A stretch of 64,000 nucleotides of DNA from Anaerovibrio slackiae (GTDB lineage: Bacteria > Bacillota > Negativicutes > Selenomonadales > Selenomonadaceae). Location: NCBI RefSeq assembly GCF_009695585.1, contig NZ_VUNR01000006.1, positions 50,599 through 114,598 of the forward strand, in the 5' to 3' direction. A program made the translations under genes and the position numbers. How positions within the stretch are numbered: the stretch's first letter is position 1; each line of letters begins with the position of its first letter. This document shows, piece after piece, positions 17,741 through 24,481 of this stretch. Under the pieces are notes generated by a model. The model had not been told where the DNA came from, did not search any database, and saw only the letters and a list, made by a program, of their open reading frames with translations.

Positions 17741-19045
17741 TTACGGCACGGTTATCTCCACGGCATTTTCCTTCCACTGATTCTTTTTCCTGTCCAGCCG
17801 TTCCTCCAGGGCAAACCTGACCTCCGCCTCCGGCTGCAGCTTATCCCGGCGGCATCTGGCATCCTTGAAGCTAAAATAAAAGCTTCTGCCATCCTCACCC
17901 CGGATAAAGCCAGAGCTGCCGTTGGGCAAAATCTTCTCTATCCTGCCGCTGGCAAACACCCTGCCAATATTGCACCACTCCCACCACAAAGGCTTCAATT
18001 CCTTCAGCACATCCGCCTTGGACAGAGCAGCAATTTCCTCCGGCAGATGCCAGTTCTCATCTTTTTTCTGCTTCCAGTTCTTCTCCTGGCGCAGGGCGTC
18101 AATCAGCTGCCTGTGCAGCATGGCCTCCCTTTCCCTGCCCTGGCTGTCCAGAAACTCTGCCAGCGCACCATAAAACCTGACCCGCATCTCATGGGAATTA
18201 TCCGCCACGGCACACATGCCGGCATATTTAAAGGCATCATCAAATTTTTCCTCCCGGCATGCCAGGCCGAACAGCAGATGGAAAATATTCCAGTTCCTAA
18301 AGCCGCTGCGCACTATCTCATTGGCGATTTTCTCAGCCTGCTCAAACTGCTGCAAGCCCGCCAGGGAAACTGCCATGCGCTGCTTTATCCAGCTATCGCT
18401 GTTGTTGTGGAAGCTTCCCAGTGCCTTCAGTGCTTCCTCACCAAAAGCGACGCACTCCTCATAGCGTGCCAGCTTGCACAGGCACTTTACCCTGCGGCAA
18501 TACCACTTCTCCTTCGGGGAAGCCAATGAGATTTTCTTATTGCCTGCCATCGTCTCCCCCGATTCAGCAGACAAAGACTCCGGCTGCACCAAATCCAGAT
18601 AATGCAGTGCCAGGGCAAAATCCTTTTGCCCGCCCAGACTGCCGCCCATCAGCCCCTCGGAAAGCACATACACAATCAGCCACAAAGGTGAAAAATCCTT
18701 CTGCCGGACCAGCTTCAGCACATAATCCGCCTTTTTCAGAACCTCCCTGCACTGTTTCTTGTCAAAATCATTTTTCTTGACCGGCTTGATGTACAGATGA
18801 TAGACGCACCAGCCCATTTTGCTGTGCAGCAGGTCACCTTCAGGCCAGGCCTGCTTTTGCAGCTTGTACAGCTCCAGGCAGTCCTCATATCGCTTCAGCC
18901 CGTACAGCCCGTTCATCAGATGGAGATAATCCCACTGGGAGAGCTCCTCAGCCCTGCCCTCTGTCTGCCATTGGTCATAAAGGCGGCAGACTGCCTCATG
19001 GTCCCTGTTTTGCCTGGCCTCAGCCAGAAGCTCACGTATCGGCAT
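17741..19045 (-). CDS. TPR-like protein with C-terminal cold-shock (nucleic-acid-binding) domain
   Basis: The first ~340 residues are helical repeats of TPR type (AVCRLYDQWQ, YLHLMNGLYGLKRYEDCLELY, CLCKLARYEECVAFGEEALKALG, AVSLAGLQQFEQAEKIANEIV). The last ~70 residues (GRIEKILPNGSSGFIRGEDGRSFYFSF, then LQPEAEVRFALEE) have the GFIR-x-DG-x-x-xFF pattern of a cold-shock/OB fold that binds single-stranded RNA or DNA. It is the first gene of the operon continuing into the 1190-aa fusion and the DUF1848 gene, 54 bp apart, under shared-box promoter 2. The combination suggests a scaffold that presents single-stranded nucleic acid to the helicase. The start ATG at 19045 follows GAGGGAGGAATG-like sequence. 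Confidence 0.75.
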   Translation of the reverse strand: MPIRELLAEARQNRDHEAVCRLYDQWQTEGRAEELSQWDYLHLMNGLYGLKRYEDCLELYKLQKQAWPEGDLLHSKMGWCVYHLYIKPVKKNDFDKKQCREVLKKADYVLKLVRQKDFSPLWLIVYVLSEGLMGGSLGGQKDFALALHYLDLVQPESLSAESGETMAGNKKISLASPKEKWYCRRVKCLCKLARYEECVAFGEEALKALGSFHNNSDSWIKQRMAVSLAGLQQFEQAEKIANEIVRSGFRNWNIFHLLFGLACREEKFDDAFKYAGMCAVADNSHEMRVRFYGALAEFLDSQGREREAMLHRQLIDALRQEKNWKQKKDENWHLPEEIAALSKADVLKELKPLWWEWCNIGRVFASGRIEKILPNGSSGFIRGEDGRSFYFSFKDARCRRDKLQPEAEVRFALEERLDRKKNQWKENAVEITVP

Positions 19046-19157
19046 TAAATCATTCCTCCCTCAAAATTTCCCCAAAACACCACTTGCTTAGCAGCACCAA
19101 TATCTAAAAGCACCGGAAACAATTTTCATAACACAGCAAGTCAGAAAACTTGTATAT

Positions 19158-19202
19158 ACTATAACATTTATCGCCATGCTTGATTGTCAAAAAACATGTG
19201 AG
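19158..19202 (-). promoter_or_regulatory. Shared-box promoter 2 (TPR/UvrD-fusion operon)
   Basis: The box GTCAAAAAACATGTGAG (plus strand, 19186-19202) gives TTGACA on the minus strand, then 21 bp and TATAGT (19158-19163). The leader to the TPR gene is about 105 bp. Confidence 0.7.
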
Positions 19203-19224
19203 ATATTTACACGCCTGCCATTTT

Positions 19225-19494
19225 TTATTTTCCCGTTGTTATCTTGAAGTTATTATCCTCAAGAACAAACCTGGCCCAATCCTCATCGGTTGTTTCACGC
19301 AGGTACATAGATGCTTTATATTTATCCTGCATTTCCACAGAAAAAGCACTTTTATCTATCATGCTATTGATTTCCCGGATGGTTTTTTCTTCTCCCATTT
19401 CTTTAAACACAACAAGCAATCTTCTTAACGTAGCCCTCTTATACAGATGATAAGGAGACACCTTCAGCGAATATTTTCCAATATCAAGCATCAT
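19225..19494 (-). CDS. Small protein of unknown function, 89 aa
   Basis: The sequence begins MMLDIGKYSLKVSPYHLYKRATLRRLL and ends in a charged region (TTDEDWARFVLEDNNFKI). No motif is recognised. It is soluble, helix-rich and low in GC compared with the large genes around it. It lies 30 bp after the 73-aa gene and ends just before shared-box promoter 2, so it is probably the last gene of the HNH/HEPN operon. A small accessory or immunity-type role is conceivable, but nothing in the sequence demands it. Confidence 0.55.
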   Translation of the reverse strand: MMLDIGKYSLKVSPYHLYKRATLRRLLVVFKEMGEEKTIREINSMIDKSAFSVEMQDKYKASMYLRETTDEDWARFVLEDNNFKITTGK

Positions 19495-19524
19495 ATTCCC
19501 ACCTTTTCTGATAATCTCATCTGA

Positions 19525-19746
19525 TTAAAATGCAACTGCATAATAGGATTCAACAATATCCCTATCAGACGTCTCCCTTGATACTTTAAAGAGAAAATCC
19601 GGATTTTCCATACCGTCACATAACTCGATAGCATATTCATAATCATTTATGGAAATCTTTTTGATGCCTGCAAACATTTCCTCGTCATTATGAAAATGAA
19701 GGAAAATATTTTTATTTGATTTTCTTCGATTGATGATTTTGCACAT
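19525..19746 (-). CDS. Small protein of unknown function, 73 aa
   Basis: The sequence MCKIINRRKSNKNIFLHFHNDEEMF continues with an alternating beta-type pattern (KISINDYEYAIELCDG, FLFKVSRETSDRDIVESYYAV). No family is recognised. It lies 76 bp downstream of the glycine-zipper/HEPN gene on the same strand and is lower in GC than the flanking genes. An immunity or modulator protein for the preceding effector is possible but unproven. Confidence 0.5.
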   Translation of the reverse strand: MCKIINRRKSNKNIFLHFHNDEEMFAGIKKISINDYEYAIELCDGMENPDFLFKVSRETSDRDIVESYYAVAF

Positions 19747-19822
19747 AGAATATCACCTGCATTTTCCGCAAGATTTCCTCATTCAAAGCAATCCGTTACA
19801 ACAATTATTGCAATTTCAGCAA

Positions 19823-21541
19823 TCACTTCCTGAACTGCTGCACAATCCAAGGCAGGCTCTTTTCACCCTCCAGCACATAAGCAAAAAATTCCACTGCCTT
19901 CTGATAGCCGAAGAAAGCGCTATGGGCTGCTGGATTGCGATAATTGGAAGCCACGCTGTCCGCAAACCTGCCAATCTCCCATAGCAGCTGCCAGATTTCC
20001 TCCTCCGAAGCCAGATTCCTGAACAGCCTGTCCCTGCCATACTGGCTGAGCCAGTGCAGATTGCGGTTTCTTGCAGCCTCGGAAAGCCTGCTGTCGGGCT
20101 TGAAATGGCAGAGGTATGCTATGCTGCCCAGCGTCAGCTGCTCAGAAGAACGAAGGACATATCCCTTGCCGTCCTTGTACTGGCACAGCCCGGAGGGCCA
20201 CTGGCTCCCGTGCTCTGCCAGGGGCAATCGCTCCTCCATGTACCGGCAAAAATTTGAAAACAGACGCCGTTTCAGCTCCCCTTCCACTGCCTTGCTGACC
20301 ACGATGCACACGCTGGAATAATCTATCATCTGGCGTGCCGCAGCCAGCTGGTAAAAAATCGCCCTGCCGCTCACCAGGAAATTCTGAGATTTATTGTCCA
20401 GCCTTTTCCACCTATCACCAAATCTGCCTGACAATTCCTCCTTTGCCTGCTCCAGCTTCAAGGCAAATTCCTCCTGCCTGCCAGCCTCCAGCAGCTTTTG
20501 CTCCTGTGAGCTCAGGCTGAGAAAGAAATTGTAAAACTCCTGGCGGCATTTTTCCGCCTTGAGGTTCAGCTGGCGGAGATTTTCCTCAAAAGCAGGATTG
20601 TAGTCATCCTTGTCCAGCACATTCAGCTGGGTATAGCCAGCCAGGGTAATGGCCGCATCATTCAAGAGGGGCATATAGCGGCTGTTCTTTTTCAGGCTGA
20701 CCGCAAAGGCTCCCATATTAAGCATATCCCGGAAAAACTGACCAAAGCTGTACATATTCATGGTCAGGCTGCGGACAGCCGTGCGAATCAGCATGCCCTT
20801 TTTCCAGCGCAATTCCACTTCGGCACAGTATTCCCTGACCTTGCGGTGCTCCAGAAGTGCCTGCTCATAGTTCTTCTGCACAGCCTCATCGGCCTTGTAC
20901 AAAGCAAAAGCCGCGGCAGGCACCGCCACCACGGCACTAAGGGCAGCCACACCGCCTGCTATGCCCAGCCCCCCTGCTGCCAGGCTTCCGCCCCCCATAC
21001 ATGCCAGCAGGGAACTAAGATAAGCAGCACCTGACAGGGAGCTGATAGCAGTACCCGTGCTGGCAGTGCCCAGGGCGGTAGCCAGCCCCACTGCCGTAGC
21101 TCCGCTGAGAAGCCCTGTCCCCACAGCCTTCAAAAGAACGGAATCAGCCGGGGACCACACCTGCAGCTGCTGGCTGGGCAATTTCCAGTCCTGCTGCTCC
21201 GTCATGGTTTCCTCATACTCCACATCAGCAAAATCACACAGCAGCCTGTAGGTGGAAAAGAATTTCTCATCCAGTTCCGCAACCTGGCTGCAAAAATCCA
21301 CATACTCCCTTTTCAGCATTTCCTGGCAGGCATAGCTGCGGCTGCAAGCCTTTTGGTATGCCTCCTGATTTTGCTGCAGGATTTCCTTGGTTTCCTTTGC
21401 CTGCTCCTGACGCTCCTTGACATAATCCACCACATTATCAAATCTGTCCGCCGCCTCATCCTTGACTGTCCCCAAGGTATCCACCAGCTTCTGACCACCT
21501 GCACGCAGCAGCTCTCCTGCCACCATCCACTTATTATCCAT
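19823..21541 (-). CDS. Glycine-zipper membrane protein with C-terminal HEPN motif, 572 aa
   Basis: Three regions are visible: an N-terminal coiled coil (about 30-120; VKERQEQAKETKEILQQNQ), a long Gly/Ala-rich hydrophobic stretch (about 140-215; GTGLLSGATAVGLATALG and GGGSLAAGGLGIAGGVAAL) able to insert in membranes as a glycine zipper, and a helical C-terminal domain. That domain contains SSVCIVVSKAVEGELKRRL and ends ASNYRNPAAHSAFFGYQKAVEFF. RNPAAH near residue 535-540 fits the R-x4-H ribonuclease motif of HEPN domains. I infer a membrane-linked HEPN effector, a plausible abortive-infection protein. It is in the operon behind the HNH gene (gap 133 bp). The HEPN call rests on the motif and helix context; a catalytically dead HEPN is possible. 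Confidence 0.65.
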   Translation of the reverse strand: MDNKWMVAGELLRAGGQKLVDTLGTVKDEAADRFDNVVDYVKERQEQAKETKEILQQNQEAYQKACSRSYACQEMLKREYVDFCSQVAELDEKFFSTYRLLCDFADVEYEETMTEQQDWKLPSQQLQVWSPADSVLLKAVGTGLLSGATAVGLATALGTASTGTAISSLSGAAYLSSLLACMGGGSLAAGGLGIAGGVAALSAVVAVPAAAFALYKADEAVQKNYEQALLEHRKVREYCAEVELRWKKGMLIRTAVRSLTMNMYSFGQFFRDMLNMGAFAVSLKKNSRYMPLLNDAAITLAGYTQLNVLDKDDYNPAFEENLRQLNLKAEKCRQEFYNFFLSLSSQEQKLLEAGRQEEFALKLEQAKEELSGRFGDRWKRLDNKSQNFLVSGRAIFYQLAAARQMIDYSSVCIVVSKAVEGELKRRLFSNFCRYMEERLPLAEHGSQWPSGLCQYKDGKGYVLRSSEQLTLGSIAYLCHFKPDSRLSEAARNRNLHWLSQYGRDRLFRNLASEEEIWQLLWEIGRFADSVASNYRNPAAHSAFFGYQKAVEFFAYVLEGEKSLPWIVQQFRK

Positions 21542-21674
21542 AAAAAATCACCATTTGTGCAAAATTCTGTTAAACTAAAACCTATGCTTTCTATATTCTA
21601 CGCAACGCAAAAATATCCTGCTATTTTTAACAATATTTTGCCAAACCTGCAAATTATTTGCACATTATTTCACT

Positions 21675-22433
21675 TTAACCGTTGTTAAACCAGCCATAAT
21701 AGGCACTGTGGGCAGCAGTCACTTTGGCATGCTCCTCAGCAGACAGCAAAATCATATTATCCGGGGTATCAGCCCCGCCCTGGCAAAGGGGAATGATATG
21801 GTGCACCTCATAGCCCGCAGGCACTGAATACAGGCCATGCTGCTGCAAAAAAGCACTCCGGGCAGATAAATCCCTGACATACTGGCTGCTGTCAAGATGG
21901 TAGCTGTCCGGCACCTCCCCCATGCCGATAATATTATCCAGGGAGCTGCCATCCACCAGCATGCCATTCTCTACCCCGGGCAATTCATCCACATCCACAG
22001 CAGGCACGAAGCCATGCACATAGCCATAGCCATAAGCCCCGGCGTTGCAGGCAGTGCCATCACCTGCCTCCATGCCACCATCATCATCAAAGACAAATCC
22101 CTGCACAATATGGCCTGCCAGCATGATGCTGCTTATTGCAGACCCCAGCCGTATGATTCTTTCCTTGCTGCGGTCATCCACCAACTCCCTGTCGTGCAGG
22201 TAATTGTTGCACACATCTCGCCCCAGGCAGGCAGATTCCACCGCCAGCACCTTTGCACCGCTGATGACGCCCTCCGCCTTCCTTTTAGCTATATCAGCAA
22301 CGGCATCCACATCCCTGTTGACCACAGCCTTTCCTACTTCATAAACCGTCCTGCCGCTGCCCAGCAGTGCCCTTGCCGTGCCGCCCAGCGTTCCCTTGGC
22401 AATCCTCCAGCCTATATCCATCAGCTTGCCCAT
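21675..22433 (-). CDS. HNH endonuclease-domain protein, 252 aa
   Basis: The last ~50 residues hold an HNH nuclease fold: AGYEVHHIIPLCQGGADTPDNMILL, with the HH pair, the central N in DNM, and EEHAKVTAAH. The N-terminal ~150 residues lack a recognised family: a Gly-rich amphipathic start (AKGTLGGTARALLGSGRTV), a short hydrophobic segment (ISSIMLAGHIVQGFVF) and an acidic Gly-rich linker. The domain order (hydrophobic delivery or anchor part, then C-terminal HNH) resembles polymorphic toxins, but no secretion signal or immunity gene is obvious. It is the first gene under shared-box promoter 3, ahead of the HEPN gene. Degrading invading DNA is the likely job. Confidence 0.75.
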   Translation of the reverse strand: MGKLMDIGWRIAKGTLGGTARALLGSGRTVYEVGKAVVNRDVDAVADIAKRKAEGVISGAKVLAVESACLGRDVCNNYLHDRELVDDRSKERIIRLGSAISSIMLAGHIVQGFVFDDDGGMEAGDGTACNAGAYGYGYVHGFVPAVDVDELPGVENGMLVDGSSLDNIIGMGEVPDSYHLDSSQYVRDLSARSAFLQQHGLYSVPAGYEVHHIIPLCQGGADTPDNMILLSAEEHAKVTAAHSAYYGWFNNG

Positions 22434-22482
22434 GAATCATCACCTCAATTTCAGTACAAAATTCATCATTCAGCTTGTATAT

Positions 22483-22528
22483 AATATAACAATTCAGCAC
22501 ATCAGATGATGGTCAAAAAACATGTGAG
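22483..22528 (-). promoter_or_regulatory. Shared-box promoter 3 (HNH/HEPN operon)
   Basis: The box GTCAAAAAACATGTGAG (22512-22528), identical over all 17 bp to that of promoter 2, is followed on the minus strand by 22 bp and TATATT (22483-22488). The -10 is about 50 bp before the HNH start codon. Confidence 0.7.
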
Positions 22529-22540
22529 ATATTGCCCTAA

Positions 22541-22591
22541 AAACAAAAATACCCCCACAGCCAGCTTTCTTGTTCTAACTTCCGGGGGTAT
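22541..22591 (-). terminator. Intrinsic terminator of the Hsp70 operon
   Basis: ATACCCCC (22549-22556) pairs with GGGGGTAT (22584-22591) and is followed on the minus strand by TTTTTGTTTTT. It lies after the 149-aa gene and 13 bp before the next shared box, separating two operons of the same regulon. Confidence 0.8.
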
Positions 22592-22645
22592 CTACAGTAT
22601 ATCTCATCCTATGGACGTTTGATTAGTACAGCTTCAGAGGCGTAT

Positions 22646-23095
22646 TCAGATTATCCTCAGGCATCTTTCCAACGCCTCAGACAGCAGACATGTGCCATGA
22701 TTCAAATGACGACCTTTTTTGTCCCACTCACAGATAAAAACTGTGTCACTTCCCACAACAGGATCACATTCCACCGTCAGGTAGCGCAAGTCCCCAAAGC
22801 CTTCATCAAACTTGCAAATGCTGAAAAGGCACTCAGTTGCCTCCAGAGGCTCCGGCCATTTCATAATGACCGCATAATACCCCTCCCGCACCTTAACGCC
22901 GTCCACCACGAATTCCTCTGCGTTAAACAGCATGTCAATTTCCATGTCCGTCAATATGCCGCAAAGTGCCTTATAAAAAGCATCCTCCTCATGCATAATC
23001 GCCTTTATGAAAGTATCACGCAAATCAAAAAATACCTCTGGCACATGCCTGTGCTCTATCCAATATAAAAGGTCATGCCTGGACAGCTTTTTCAT
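22646..23095 (-). CDS. Protein of unknown function, 149 aa
   Basis: The sequence MKKLSRHDLLYWIEHRHVPEVFF is followed by a mixed alpha/beta protein (FVVDGVKVREGYYAVIMKW, LRYLTVECDPVVGSDTVFICEW). No motif is recognised; the look is that of small cytosolic immunity-type or SUKH-like proteins, which is only an impression. It is the last gene of the Hsp70 operon, 51 bp after the J-like gene and just before the terminator. Confidence 0.6.
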   Translation of the reverse strand: MKKLSRHDLLYWIEHRHVPEVFFDLRDTFIKAIMHEEDAFYKALCGILTDMEIDMLFNAEEFVVDGVKVREGYYAVIMKWPEPLEATECLFSICKFDEGFGDLRYLTVECDPVVGSDTVFICEWDKKGRHLNHGTCLLSEALERCLRII

Positions 23096-23146
23096 GTCCC
23101 ATCTCCCCCTTCATCATAACTCCATCAAAAATATCACCCTGTTAAA

Positions 23147-24367
23147 TTAATTATCCGCCAGCTTAATTGCCAATATGAAACCAGCTGCAGCACCTATCGG
23201 CCCGGCTATAGCTCCGCCTATGGCAGGCAGCAGCAGCAAAAGCAGGCAGCCGCCGCAGCCGCTATCACCCGAGCTGCTAGAGGCAGGTACATCTCTGGAA
23301 GAATCCTCTGAGTGGCTCATCCTGCTCCTCGGATTAGCCGGACTAGCAGGCTTATTGGCGGCCTGCTGTGCCTTGGCAGAGGCAGCATCATATTCAGCTT
23401 TAGTTTCTCTGACAACTTGTAATGTTTCATTAAGGTTTTTTACAGCATCAGGTATATCACCTGTAATTGACAAAAGCTTTTCAAACAATATTATGACAAC
23501 ACCATACTCATCTTTCTGCTTAAACAGGTTCATGCAGACATCATCAAAAAGCTTATTGTAGACCGGTCCTATATAGCAAAAGTCATTTTTCCCCTCTGCC
23601 ACGCTCATCACTGCCAAAGGCCGTGCCAATCTGCCGCCCTTGTCCATAGCCTCACAGGCAGCCTGCACATTGCTTCGTGAAGGATTTGCCAGCACCTGGT
23701 CCAAAAGCTGCATCGTATGCTTTTTCAAATCCTCCAGCTGCTGCTCCACGGACAGGCGGTAGCCATCCATAAAATCCTGGATAATCCCCCCGTACTTCCC
23801 CTTCTTCCGAAGTACTGCCTGGGCCACCTCCAAGGCAGTCTGAGTGTATTGGCTGGCTGCCATGTTATCTACAGCTTCCTGCAGCTGCTCCCGGATATTG
23901 TTGCGCACCTCATGCCAGGCCGCCTCGATGGCCTCCACCCCCTGCACAGCAGGAAAGCCGGACACGCTCCTGCTCCTGTTCACCCAGGTCAGAAGCTGCT
24001 CCTTGTCCATCTCCCTATAGGCAGTATCTAGAAAAACTATCTCATTGGCAAGCCGGGGCTTTCCCAGTAGCCCGATGAGCTTCTGATTCATAGCTGCCAG
24101 CTTGTTGACACTGGCCATAAATACAGCCTGCTGCCTCATAGCGGCAGCAAGCAGCCTCTGCTCCTCCTGCAGCTGGACATCCGGGAACCAGCCCAGCTCC
24201 GCCTGCAAACGCTGCTGGGGATTTAACAGAATCCCCTTGGCCTTTTCAAAAATTTCTTCCCTTTCCGGCTCATCAAAGCATCTGTCATCCGCCTTTTCAT
24301 CAATCACCTGCTTGCTGTCCCGTATAGATACACCCAGAATAAAAAACGGGTTTTCATTCAGCTTCAT
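23147..24367 (-). CDS. J-domain-like cochaperone with C-terminal membrane segment, 406 aa
   Basis: Residues 1-70 (LNENPFFILGVSIRDSKQVIDEKAD, KAKGILLNPQQRLQAELGWFP) match the divergent J-domain-like start found in proteins encoded beside bacterial Hsp70 genes. The canonical HPD tripeptide is absent. The middle is helical (about 100-330). The end has a Pro/Ser-rich linker, GDSGCGGCLLLLLLPAIGG and AGPIGAAAGFILAIKLADN, a probable membrane anchor. The gene follows the Hsp70 gene at a 114-bp interval containing a strong hairpin. I infer a membrane-linked cochaperone; the missing HPD means stimulation of the ATPase, if any, is non-canonical. Confidence 0.7.
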   Translation of the reverse strand: MKLNENPFFILGVSIRDSKQVIDEKADDRCFDEPEREEIFEKAKGILLNPQQRLQAELGWFPDVQLQEEQRLLAAAMRQQAVFMASVNKLAAMNQKLIGLLGKPRLANEIVFLDTAYREMDKEQLLTWVNRSRSVSGFPAVQGVEAIEAAWHEVRNNIREQLQEAVDNMAASQYTQTALEVAQAVLRKKGKYGGIIQDFMDGYRLSVEQQLEDLKKHTMQLLDQVLANPSRSNVQAACEAMDKGGRLARPLAVMSVAEGKNDFCYIGPVYNKLFDDVCMNLFKQKDEYGVVIILFEKLLSITGDIPDAVKNLNETLQVVRETKAEYDAASAKAQQAANKPASPANPRSRMSHSEDSSRDVPASSSSGDSGCGGCLLLLLLPAIGGAIAGPIGAAAGFILAIKLADN

Positions 24368-24440
24368 CTATATCACACTCCCCATCATAACCTTATCAGA
24401 CACATACAAGAAACTTCATCAGCCACAGACAAGGCGCACA

Positions 24441-24465
24441 TGCTGCCGGGAAAATCCCGGCAGCA
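24441..24465 (-). promoter_or_regulatory. Perfect 11-bp-stem intercistronic hairpin
   Basis: TGCTGCCGGGA and TCCCGGCAGCA are exact complements around a 3-nt loop. No U-run follows on the minus strand, so it is more likely an RNA-processing or stability element than a terminator. It would let the abundant Hsp70 message be uncoupled from the J-like and 149-aa genes. Confidence 0.6.
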
Positions 24466-24481
24466 CCATGCCCCTTTCCTG

